Assembly (NCBI GenBank): GCA_040755395.1
Contig: JBFMAX010000002.1
Location: forward strand, 402,782-466,781
Direction of reading: 5' to 3'
Source of the DNA: Nitrospirota bacterium
Lineage (GTDB): Bacteria > Nitrospirota > Nitrospiria > Nitrospirales > Nitrospiraceae
Length of the DNA stretch: 64,000 bases
This document shows, piece by piece, positions 27,901-34,936 of this stretch. Position numbers and translations under genes: made by a program. Position 1 is the first letter of the stretch, and each line of letters begins with the position of its first letter. A model generated the notes under the pieces. It was not told where the DNA came from. It ran no database searches and saw only the letters and a list, made by a program, of their open reading frames with translations.

Positions 27901-28177
27901 GCTCGCACCGCTCGCCGATCTCTGGCGAGCCGGAAGGGGCTGGGTCGGAAGGGTCACCGGACAGGAAAAGCACTTCATAGTCCCACTGGTGCGCTACCAG
28001 TTCGATCCGTTCCTGCTTCCGCAGCCGCATGAGAACGTCGAGAAGCATCTGCCAGGTGCAGTCGGGCAGCCTACACGCGATGTCCAAGAACATGAGTCTC
28101 CGGTGGCGATGCAGAAGAGCCAAAATCCGATCCGCAAGTCCGGTGCGAGGCACAGGTCCGTCACGTGCATTCATCAT
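27878..28177 (-). CDS. Small winged-helix-like protein
   Basis: About 99 residues, starting at paired ATGs (28177/28174). The core LADRILALLHRHRRLMFLDI followed by LPDCTWQMLLDVLMRLRKQ and VELVAHQWDYEVLFL has the helix pattern of a small winged helix. I associate this form with short conserved Nitrospira proteins of unknown role. No DNA target can be proposed. Its 3' end overlaps the next gene by 23 bp. Confidence 0.6.
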   Translation of the reverse strand: MMNARDGPVPRTGLADRILALLHRHRRLMFLDIACRLPDCTWQMLLDVLMRLRKQERIELVAHQWDYEVLFLSGDPSDPAPSGSPEIGERCEHEQRMPV

Positions 28178-28274
28178 CGTGTGTTCCCCCGAAGGTGTCG
28201 GGGCCGGAGCCGTAATGTGCCGGAGGAATTCCTGAGAAAGCCGGCGTCGACAGTATTTCCTCCACGGCACCTGC

Positions 28275-29081
28275 TCAATTGCTCTGAAGTCCAGCCTCTA
28301 ACTCATTCGATGATACGGCTTCAAATCCATACTGCAGGAGGAGTTTCTGTATGCGGGTGCTCATGATGAAAACGAGAAATTCCTGCGCGACAGGAAGAGC
28401 CGACTTCCGACAGGTCCAGACCACCGCTGCACCGAACCGGACCATTGTTTCGCCTGGAACTACCTCCATGAGGCGTAACTCGCCGCCGTTGAGGGCGTCC
28501 GCGCGGTAGACGATGCCCATGTCGGCCGCCCCGGTACGAACCAGATGCAAGATATCGCCTGTATGTTGGGCATAGCGAAGGTGGAGACGGCTCCTGTACG
28601 CCTGGTCGAGCTTGGCGAGCGCACGCGCCGTAATCTTTCCCAATGCGGAGGTCTTCGGGTCGGCGACGGCGATGCGGGTTGTTCCATTCGGCAGCACATC
28701 GTGAAAGGAGATCGGAGTTGCCGGCGAGGCCGCCGACATGACGAGGACGAGAGGGGCTTGCGCGTAGATCCGAGGTTCGCCGAGAGTCAGTCCTTTCTTG
28801 TGCAGGGTCTCGACTTCCTCAGCGGCCCCAGGAAGGAACACATCGATCGGTGCGCCCTGTTCAATTTGTCGGCGAAGCGCTGCCGACGGACCGTATACGA
28901 CGTGTACCGTCGCGCCATATTCTTGCTCGAACATCGGGATGATTTTTTGGAACGCCGCCTTCAAGCTCGGAGCCGCCCCGACCGTCAGGGGTTCAGCTTG
29001 AATCGGCTCCCCCGCTGCGGCGGCGCCTGCTAGTCCTCCCATGAACGCTATTGTCATGCCGAATGTCCGCAATCCCACCAT
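28275..29081 (-). CDS. ModA-like periplasmic binding protein
   Basis: 268 residues with a signal peptide (MTIAFMGGLAGAAAAG) and a type II periplasmic binding fold of the molybdate-binding ModA group: LTVGAAPSLKAAFQKIIPMF, VVYGPSAALRRQIEQGAPID, GTTRIAVADPKTSALGK, VRTGAADMGIVYRADAL. No ModB/ModC permease or ATPase is adjacent. The gene is preceded on its own strand by a GG-N10-GC sigma-54 promoter and shares a central activator element with a divergent decayed regulator gene. A paralogous remnant lies at 30089-30243. The ligand may therefore not be molybdate; a sensory or efflux-linked role is an inference from context. Confidence 0.85.
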   Translation of the reverse strand: MVGLRTFGMTIAFMGGLAGAAAAGEPIQAEPLTVGAAPSLKAAFQKIIPMFEQEYGATVHVVYGPSAALRRQIEQGAPIDVFLPGAAEEVETLHKKGLTLGEPRIYAQAPLVLVMSAASPATPISFHDVLPNGTTRIAVADPKTSALGKITARALAKLDQAYRSRLHLRYAQHTGDILHLVRTGAADMGIVYRADALNGGELRLMEVVPGETMVRFGAAVVWTCRKSALPVAQEFLVFIMSTRIQKLLLQYGFEAVSSNELEAGLQSN

Positions 29082-29196
29082 AAAGAGCGTGTTCCTCTTC
29101 CTAAGAGGGGCTTACCAGTGATACATGACTTGAATCGATTCTCGTTGCCGGAAATGCGAGCGATCAGAACGAGTGATTCTCAATCGAGAAGGAATA

Positions 29197-29215
29197 CAGC
29201 AAGATCGATACCAAA
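29197..29215 (-). promoter_or_regulatory. Sigma-54 promoter of the ModA-like gene
   Basis: The minus strand reads TTTGGTATCGATCTTGCTG with GG at 29212-29211 and GC at 29200-29199, exactly ten bases apart. The predicted start is about 106 bases before the ATG at 29081. The almost identical sequence recurs at 30378-30393 in front of the modA remnant. Confidence 0.65.
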
Positions 29216-29328
29216 CAGGTATCCGTTCGATAGGCTGTCAAAAGCACTCCAACCGACGCATTTCTCGTGGATTCACCAGTGGGGTCGGGCCAGACGCCCA
29301 ACCCACGCCTCCTCGGAATTGTGAAATT

Positions 29329-29351
29329 TCGCACAATGCGCTCTGAGCGCA
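29329..29351. promoter_or_regulatory. Upstream activator element, copy B
   Basis: Carries CGCAC-N10-GAGCG and the perfect inner palindrome TGCGCTC-T-GAGCGCA (29337-29351). It lies nearly midway between two divergent sigma-54 promoters (about 152 and 156 bp to the predicted starts). The preceding GGAATTGTGA is shared with copy C. Confidence 0.6.
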
Positions 29352-29468
29352 AAGTCATAATTCGCGATCTTCGGCATCGCGCTTCGAGACGAACCAGACA
29401 GCGTTCTCAACGCAATTGTACGCGATAAGGTGCGCCTATCCTGCCCTTGCTTACCCCTGAATGACGAC

Positions 29469-29484
29469 TGGCAAGTACTTTGCT
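29469..29484 (+). promoter_or_regulatory. Sigma-54 promoter, plus strand
   Basis: TGGCAAGTACTTTGCT has GG-N10-GC spacing and matches the consensus closely. The core GGYAARTACTTTGCT is shared with the promoters at 30661 and 33296. It now drives a decayed response-regulator gene. Confidence 0.65.
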
Positions 29485-29595
29485 CCGTCCCAATCCAATC
29501 GAATGATCCTCCTAGGCCGCGATCGAAGTGAGGCACGCGGGATCTGCAGAGAAAAAGACCGATCACTGCTTCTATCACCTGAGGAACGGGACACG

Positions 29596-29820
29596 ATGCC
29601 GGGGACCGGCTTTATCACCGATGATCACCCCACCATCCGCGAGACGATCATCAAACGGGTGTCTCGGCGGCCGCACGTGGTCGTCGGCTTTGACTTCGTG
29701 AGGCGATGCTCACTGCGCTCGAACGCATAGTCCCTGATCTCATTCTCCTTTGACTTGGAGATGCCGGGACTGTCCCGCCTGGAGACATTGAAAGCGGTTC
29801 GTCATAAATCTCCCTGGTCG
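29596..29820 (+). pseudogene. Decayed 5' end of a sigma-54 response regulator
   Basis: The first 34 codons (GFITDDHPTIRETIIKRVSR, then HVVVGFDF) match the receiver start of the regulator at 41743 ([20 protein letters not shown], then HRVVGFE). The match continues in a shifted frame (EAMLTALERIVPDLILL) and, after a further shift, as LEMPGLSRLETLKAVRHKSP, equivalent to [17 protein letters not shown]. The rest of the gene is absent. This is a truncated, frameshifted paralogue that still has a sigma-54 promoter. Confidence 0.65.
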
Positions 29821-29824
29821 CCAC

Positions 29825-30505
29825 ATGGCTTATCCCGCCAGAGAAATATCTGAGGAAGGGATCGAAAGCGCGGAGACCAGCCAGGCGCTGAAGGAATTCA
29901 TTTGGCGAGAGCGTCAATCCCGAGAAGACCGCGTCTCAATATGGTGGGTCAGCATCGAGATGGTCATGATCTTTCTCATTCTAGTCTTGCTCCTGATCCA
30001 AGTTGTATTTTCCGGGCCGAAAAACAGACATCCACCTGAAAGCGCTTGGTACCACCACGCTTTGCCCCTTTTCAACATTCGATCTGCCGCACTGCCGTTG
30101 AATCAATTCATTCTTCACCGTACTGAAGAAGCTTTCCGCCGCCGCCCTCAGCGTCAGCGTTTCAGCCTGAACGGACTCCCCTGTCACAACGTCGCCTGCG
30201 AGTCCGCTCACGGCAGCCATCGCCATGCTGAATTTGCGAATTCTCGCCGTGGTACTCCTCGCTCCTGTTCTATCCGCACTGGCGTCAAGAGATTGGTCCT
30301 GATCGAAGCAAAGATGCCCATCGGTCCTCCTTCTGACGAGTCCGATGGGCCGGAATGTCGGCGATCGAAATGGATCACGCAAGATCAATACCGATTGTCG
30401 TCTCCATTCGATTCGTGGAAGACACCCAGTCCAACCGCGGCATATCCAACGAGTTCAGTACCGCCTCAGGACCATCCGCATAGCCGCGCCAGGGTGGAAT
30501 TGTGA
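29825..30505 (+). CDS. Doubtful reading frame with one membrane helix at the start
   Basis: Only the first 68 codons look protein-like: a charged helix (SAETSQALKEFIWRERQSRE) and a transmembrane segment (IEMVMIFLILVLLLIQVVF). After that the frame runs antisense to a modA remnant and has no protein character. There is no evident ribosome-binding site. It may be the relic of a short membrane protein. Confidence 0.2.
   Translation: MAYPAREISEEGIESAETSQALKEFIWRERQSREDRVSIWWVSIEMVMIFLILVLLLIQVVFSGPKNRHPPESAWYHHALPLFNIRSAALPLNQFILHRTEEAFRRRPQRQRFSLNGLPCHNVACESAHGSHRHAEFANSRRGTPRSCSIRTGVKRLVLIEAKMPIGPPSDESDGPECRRSKWITQDQYRLSSPFDSWKTPSPTAAYPTSSVPPQDHPHSRARVEL
30089..30243 (-). pseudogene. Remnant of a second ModA-like gene
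   Basis: The minus strand reads RKFSMAMAAVSGLAGDVVTG followed by ESVQAETLTLRAAAESFF, which aligns with RTFGMTIAFMGGLAGAAAAG and EPIQAEPLTVGAAPSLKAAF of the ModA-like protein at 28275-29081. Only the signal peptide and the first mature residues survive. A sigma-54 promoter of the same sequence type lies upstream (30378), so the fragment and its control region were duplicated together. Confidence 0.55.
30378..30393 (-). promoter_or_regulatory. Sigma-54 promoter of the modA remnant
   Basis: The plus strand CGCAAGATCAATACCG corresponds to CAGCAAGATCGATACCAA at 29197, with GC-N10-CC spacing. It faces the eroded modA copy. Confidence 0.5.
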
Positions 30506-30509
30506 GATG

Positions 30510-30532
30510 TCGCGCGATGCGCGCAGTGCGCA
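30510..30532. promoter_or_regulatory. Upstream activator element, copy C
   Basis: Carries CGCGC-N10-GTGCG with the inner TGCGC-N5-GCGCA. It is flanked upstream by GGAATTGTGA as in copy B. About 165 bp upstream of the predicted start of the first RND half gene, and between divergent sigma-54 promoters. Confidence 0.6.
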
Positions 30533-30660
30533 ACTGCGCGCCCTCGATTCCCCAGACTTAACTAGCCAGATGAGTACCAGAGAGCGATGAGCGCAATTAC
30601 GCCAAGAAATCGCGGGCATCCTGGTCCTCCCAACCCCGCACGTCGAATAAAGACGACGAC

Positions 30661-30676
30661 CGGTAAATACTTTGCT
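30661..30676 (+). promoter_or_regulatory. Sigma-54 promoter of the first RND half gene
   Basis: CGGTAAATACTTTGCT with GG at 30662-30663 and GC at 30674-30675. Transcription should start near 30687, only about three bases before the ATG at 30690. Confidence 0.6.
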
Positions 30677-30689
30677 ACAGACTTGGCGT

Positions 30690-32207
30690 ATGAACCAGAT
30701 TGTCCTCATCGCCCTACGCAGACCGTACACCTTTGTCGTTATGTCGATCCTGATTGTGCTGTTTGGAGGCATGACAGTGCTCCACATGCCGACCGATGTC
30801 TTTCCGAACATTTCGATTCCCATCACCTCCATAGTCTGGGACTACGCCGGCTTGCTGCCGGCGCAGGTAGAAGGGCGGATTACCTATATGTTCGAGCGCG
30901 CCGTGACCGCGACGGTGGAAGGCATCAAGTACATGCACAGTCACTCCTACTACGGCTTCAGCATCACCAATATCTTTCTGCAGGACGGCGTGGACGTGGG
31001 CCGGGCCGAAGCGGATATCACGGCCATTGCCCAGCGGGTCGTCAAGTGGCTGCCGCCGGATATTTCGCCGCCCATGATCATGCGGCTGGCCCCCTCCGCG
31101 ATTCCGGTGGCCATGCTCGAAGTGAGCGCGGACCACATGACTCCCGCGGAACTCTACAACCTCGCCTACATGCGCATCCGCCCTCTGCTGGTGACGGTGC
31201 CGGGGGCGATCCTGCCACACCCTTACGGAGGGCAGGACATGCAGGTGATGGTCAATCTCGATCAGCAGAAGTTGCTCGCCCGCCACCTCTCGCCGGCGGA
31301 TGTCCACGACATCCTCATGCGGCAATACCGCGTGCTGCCGTCCGGCGACATTAAGATCAAACAGACCGACTGGATCGTTCAGACGAACGCCTCCCCGTTG
31401 CGGATCGAGGATTTCGAAAATATTCCGATCAAGCGGGACGGCAACAAGTTCATCTATCTGCGCGACGTCGCGACGGTACGTCTGATGGGCCGGGTGCAAC
31501 AGAACGCGGTGCTGGTGAAGGGCAAGCAGATTGTCATCATCGTCGTGATGAAGAGCACGGAGGCCTCGACCCTGGCGGTGGTGGACGGGATCAAGAAGAT
31601 GATTCCGCGCGCCGAGCAAGTCGTTCCGGAGGGAGTCAAGATCCGGCTCCTCGACGACGCCTCGACCTTCGTCAAAGACGCCATCTCGGACGTCGTGCAC
31701 GAAATGCTGACCGCCGGGGTGCTGGTCGGGCTCATCGTGCTCTTGCTGCTCGGCTCCTGGAGGGCTACGGCCATCGTGTGGACCTCGATTCCGCTGTCCA
31801 TCCTGACCGCCGTCATCGGCCTGCATTGGCTCGGAGAGACGATCAACGTCATGACCTTGGGTGGGCTGGCGCTGGCCGTCGGCATTCTGGTCGATGATGC
31901 GACCGTGATGATCGAGAATATCGACCGCCATCTCGACATGGGCAAGCCGCTGGAGACGGCGATCATCGACGCCGCCAATCAGATCGTCGTCCCGACGTTC
32001 GTCGCCACCCTGTGCATCGCGATTGCTTGGATCCCGCTTTTCGGGCTCACCGGCGCTTCCGGCTACCTGTTTAAGCCCATGGCGGAGGCGGTCATCATCG
32101 CGATGCTGGCTTCCTTCGTCCTGTCGCGCACGCTGGTGCCGACGATGGCGAAATACATGATGACGGGACACCACGACGGAGAATCGGCACATGCCGCCGG
32201 TGCATGA
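30690..32207 (+). CDS. Stand-alone N-terminal half of an RND efflux permease (copy A)
   Basis: 505 residues, about half of a normal RND permease (1000-1100). It has the cytoplasmic start and TM1 (LIALRRPYTFVVMSILIVLF), the PN1/PN2-type periplasmic porter domain (MPTDVFPNISIPITS, WDYAGLLPAQVEGRITYMFE) and TM2-TM6, including the proton-relay segment GILVDDATVMIEN (D402, D403). It stops after TM6 at PTMAKYMMTGHHDGE, and no C-terminal half follows. It is nearly identical in its middle to copy B (33326-34936). It could pair with the C-terminal half encoded at 34936, or be a non-functional truncation. Confidence 0.85.
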   Translation: MNQIVLIALRRPYTFVVMSILIVLFGGMTVLHMPTDVFPNISIPITSIVWDYAGLLPAQVEGRITYMFERAVTATVEGIKYMHSHSYYGFSITNIFLQDGVDVGRAEADITAIAQRVVKWLPPDISPPMIMRLAPSAIPVAMLEVSADHMTPAELYNLAYMRIRPLLVTVPGAILPHPYGGQDMQVMVNLDQQKLLARHLSPADVHDILMRQYRVLPSGDIKIKQTDWIVQTNASPLRIEDFENIPIKRDGNKFIYLRDVATVRLMGRVQQNAVLVKGKQIVIIVVMKSTEASTLAVVDGIKKMIPRAEQVVPEGVKIRLLDDASTFVKDAISDVVHEMLTAGVLVGLIVLLLLGSWRATAIVWTSIPLSILTAVIGLHWLGETINVMTLGGLALAVGILVDDATVMIENIDRHLDMGKPLETAIIDAANQIVVPTFVATLCIAIAWIPLFGLTGASGYLFKPMAEAVIIAMLASFVLSRTLVPTMAKYMMTGHHDGESAHAAGA

Positions 32208-32458
32208 GCGCAATGGGGGCCGGATACACCTCCATCGCTGAATGTTGTCGTCCTTTTCGGAGGGGGGTGAGTGCTGTCCGATGGTCTTCCTGCGACGGCC
32301 CGAAAAACCGCAAGCTAAACCGTCATCTGTTCAGTAGCTGGTTAGGTTGAACGGGACACACTGCTGAGACGTCCTCTTGTGATTTAAGAATGATGGGCAG
32401 AGAAAGCCTATCCTCTGCGAAGCTCAGAGCAAATAACTTAGAAGGAGGCGCGGGCACC

Positions 32459-32764
32459 ATGAAAATGCTGATCATCGTGGCTCGGGACTCCATGTTGGAG
32501 GAACTGGAGGCGCTGTTGCACGATACCGGCGTCAAAACGTATACCGTGCTGAGCAATGTCAAGGGTGAAGGTTTAACCGGGAAAGTATACGGGACGTTCC
32601 TCCAGCCCGATATCAATTGCATTATCTTTTCGGCTCTCCCATCTGATCAAGCCAACAGTGCGGTCAAAGCGCTTCAAGCGCATTACGCGGCACGTGTAAA
32701 GGCCGCACGTGGGCAGCCTATTCCGGTCAAAGTGTTTACTTTCCCTTGCGAGGAACACGTATGA
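32459..32764 (+). CDS. PII-like small protein associated with RND efflux genes
   Basis: 101 residues, MKMLIIVARDSMLEELEALL at the start, then VKTYTVLSNVKGEGLTGKVY and a C-terminal FTFPCEEHV. The length and the beta-alpha-beta pattern fit a PII-like ferredoxin-fold protein (DUF3240 type), a group often encoded beside RND metal or drug efflux genes. GAAGGAGG precedes the ATG at 32459; an upstream in-frame extension lacks support. A regulatory role, such as nucleotide or metal sensing for the pump, is inferred from position. Confidence 0.65.
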   Translation: MKMLIIVARDSMLEELEALLHDTGVKTYTVLSNVKGEGLTGKVYGTFLQPDINCIIFSALPSDQANSAVKALQAHYAARVKAARGQPIPVKVFTFPCEEHV

Positions 32765-33135
32765 CGTTCCAGGTTAGGACCGCCCACTCTTCTCATGGCA
32801 GGAGTGTCTGATGAACATTCTGAGCGATCAATGTTGTTCCTCCTTGGGGCCAGAATCGCCATATACTGGCCGCTTGAATTCCCTCGCGTCATGGAATCTG
32901 CAACACGGGGCAAAAGTTGTGCCGGGCCGATGAACAGTTACCGACCAGCGTAAAAGCCTCGCGAGTTTTTCAGAGCAACAGGAGGACAAAGTAACGCAGG
33001 TGGGGATCACCGCAGATTCGAACCTAACGAGCACATTCGGAACCGTGTCAGCCCAATACCCACCATTTCTAAGGAGTCCTCTAGATTTCTTGCCAAGCTG
33101 GAATGGGCCAACGCCTCGAGCAAAGGCGTGCACTA

Positions 33136-33158
33136 TCGCACGATGCGCGCAGTGCGTA
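33136..33158. promoter_or_regulatory. Upstream activator element, copy D
   Basis: CGCAC (33137-33141) and GTGCG (33152-33156) with a 10-base spacer. It shares CGATGCGCGCAGTGCG with copy C and is about 175 bp upstream of the predicted start of the main RND operon. Confidence 0.6.
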
Positions 33159-33295
33159 GCTACACGGCTGCACGACATCATTTTGCGGACATGGCGATTC
33201 AAGTGTAAACCAAACAGTGCGGTTGGCGGTATTGTGACAGGAAATTGCGGACATCCTGGGATTTCGCTCCTCAGCCGTCGAATGAATCCGATACG

Positions 33296-33311
33296 CGGTA
33301 AGTACTTTGCT
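33296..33311 (+). promoter_or_regulatory. Sigma-54 promoter of the RND operon
   Basis: CGGTAAGTACTTTGCT with GG at 33297-33298 and GC at 33309-33310. The predicted start (about 33322) is four bases before the ATG at 33326, as in copy A. Confidence 0.6.
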
Positions 33312-33325
33312 AACAGCTTTTACCG

Positions 33326-34936
33326 ATGGGCCAGATCGTTCTCATCGCTCTGCGCAGACCGTACACCTTCGTCGTACTGGCCATCCTCATCATTGCGTCG
33401 GGGACGATGACAGTGCTCCACATGCCGACCGATGTCTTTCCAAATATCACGATTCCCATCACCTCCGTCGTGTGGGACTACGCCGGCCTGCTGCCGGCGC
33501 AGGTAGAAGGGCGGATTACCTATATGTTCGAGCGCGCCGTGACCGCGACGGTGGAAGGCATCAAGTACATGCACAGTCACTCCTACTACGGCTTCAGCAT
33601 CACCAATATCTTTCTGCAGGACGGCGTGGACGTGGGCCGGGCCGAAGCGGATATCACGGCCATTGCCCAGCGGGTCGTCAAGTGGCTGCCGCCGGATATT
33701 TCGCCGCCCATGATCATGCGGCTGGCCCCCTCCGCGATTCCGGTGGCCATGCTCGAAGTGAGCGCGGACCACATGACTCCCGCGGAACTCTACAACCTCG
33801 CCTACATGCGCATCCGCCCTCTGCTGGTGACGGTGCCGGGGGCGATCCTGCCACACCCTTACGGAGGGCAGGACATGCAGGTGATGGTCAATCTCGATCA
33901 GCAGAAGTTGCTCGCCCGCCACCTCTCGCCGGCGGATGTCCACGACATCCTCATGCGGCAATACCGCGTGCTGCCGTCCGGCGACATTAAGATCAAACAG
34001 ACCGACTGGATCGTTCAGACGAACGCCTCCCCGTTGCGGATCGAGGATTTCGAAAATATTCCGATCAAGCGGGACGGCAACAAGTTCATCTATCTGCGCG
34101 ACGTCGCGACGGTACGTCTGATGGGCCGGGTGCAACAGAACGCGGTGCTGGTGAAGGGCAAGCAGATTGTCATCATCGTCGTGATGAAGAGCACGGAGGC
34201 CTCGACCCTGGCGGTGGTGGAGGGGATCAAGAAGATGATTCCGCGCGCCGAGCAAGTCGTTCCGGAGGGAGTCAAGATCCGGCTCCTCGACGACGCCTCG
34301 ACCTTCGTCAAGGATTCGATTCAGGACGTAGTCCATGAAATGCTGACCGCCGGGGCGCTGGTCGGGCTCATCGTGCTTTTGCTGCTCGCCTCCTGGAGGG
34401 CCACGGCCATCGTGTGGACCTCGATTCCGCTGTCCATCCTGACCGCGCTCATCGGCCTGCATTGGCTCGGAGAGTCGATCAACGTCATGACCTTGGGCGG
34501 GCTGGCGCTGGCCGTCGGCATTCTGGTCGATAACGCGATCGTGATGATCGAGAATATCGACCGCCATCTCGACATGGGCAAGCCGCTGGAGACGGCGATC
34601 ATCGACGCCGCCAATCAGATCGTCGTCCCGACGTTCGTCGCCACCTTGTGCATCGCCATCGCCTGGTTCCCGCTTTTTGGGCTCACCGGCGTCTCCGCCT
34701 ACCTATTCAAGCCCATGGCGGAAGCGGTCATCATCGCGATGCTGGCTTCCTTCGTTCTGTCGTTCACATTGGTGCCGACGATGGCGAAATACATGATGAC
34801 GGGACACCGTGACCCAGACGTCGCGGCCGTTCAAGGCCATGGTGGAAGCGGTCATCATAAGGATGTCGGCCTTGGTCATCCTGTCGTTCACGCCGGCGCC
34901 GACCGTGGCCAAGCACATGTTGAAGAGTCACCGTAA
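33326..34936 (+). CDS. RND efflux permease, N-terminal half (copy B)
   Basis: 536 residues with TM1, the first periplasmic porter domain and TM2-TM6 of an RND transporter. From about residue 55 to 327 it is almost identical to copy A, while the flanks differ more. The TM4 motif reads GILVDNAIVMIEN, so the second Asp of the proton relay (D403 in copy A) is Asn; DN variants exist in other RND families. After MMTGHRDPDVAA the last 45 residues come from an out-of-frame tandem copy of the preceding 107 bp, so the normal link to the C-terminal half is broken. The next half gene begins in the overlapping TAATG. Confidence 0.85.
   Translation: MGQIVLIALRRPYTFVVLAILIIASGTMTVLHMPTDVFPNITIPITSVVWDYAGLLPAQVEGRITYMFERAVTATVEGIKYMHSHSYYGFSITNIFLQDGVDVGRAEADITAIAQRVVKWLPPDISPPMIMRLAPSAIPVAMLEVSADHMTPAELYNLAYMRIRPLLVTVPGAILPHPYGGQDMQVMVNLDQQKLLARHLSPADVHDILMRQYRVLPSGDIKIKQTDWIVQTNASPLRIEDFENIPIKRDGNKFIYLRDVATVRLMGRVQQNAVLVKGKQIVIIVVMKSTEASTLAVVEGIKKMIPRAEQVVPEGVKIRLLDDASTFVKDSIQDVVHEMLTAGALVGLIVLLLLASWRATAIVWTSIPLSILTALIGLHWLGESINVMTLGGLALAVGILVDNAIVMIENIDRHLDMGKPLETAIIDAANQIVVPTFVATLCIAIAWFPLFGLTGVSAYLFKPMAEAVIIAMLASFVLSFTLVPTMAKYMMTGHRDPDVAAVQGHGGSGHHKDVGLGHPVVHAGADRGQAHVEESP
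34706..34936 (+). repeat. Diverged tandem duplication at the RND split point
   Basis: The 107 bp from 34706 (TTCAAGCCCATGGCGGAAGC onwards) recur from 34830 (TTCAAGGCCATGGTGGAAGC onwards) in an offset frame. Read in its own frame, the second copy encodes FKAMVEAVIIRMSALVILSF, a TM6-like segment, followed by TPAPTVAKHMLKSHRNADA and a stop. The duplication explains why the permease is split here. Confidence 0.6.

Larger units (their letters stand above)
32765..33325. other. Long intergenic region before the second RND half gene
   Basis: 561 bp without a convincing gene. It holds activator element D (33136) and a sigma-54 promoter (33296). GCAGATTCGAACCTAAC at about 33012 resembles the minus-strand promoters at 29197 and 30378 but with spoiled spacing, so a third, eroded divergent unit may once have been here. 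Confidence 0.4.

Noticed and set aside
28275..29081. Calling the ModA-like gene a molybdate transporter component
   Set aside because: No permease or ATPase is adjacent and the control region differs from Mod operons, so the ligand is left open.
30714..34567. Large minus-strand frames antisense to the RND half genes
   Set aside because: Low-complexity His/Arg/Asp-rich translations without domain features; the plus strand encodes conserved RND proteins.
33326..34936. D403 to Asn in RND copy B as proof of inactivation
   Set aside because: Many RND transporters naturally have VDN at this place, so the change alone does not show loss of function.
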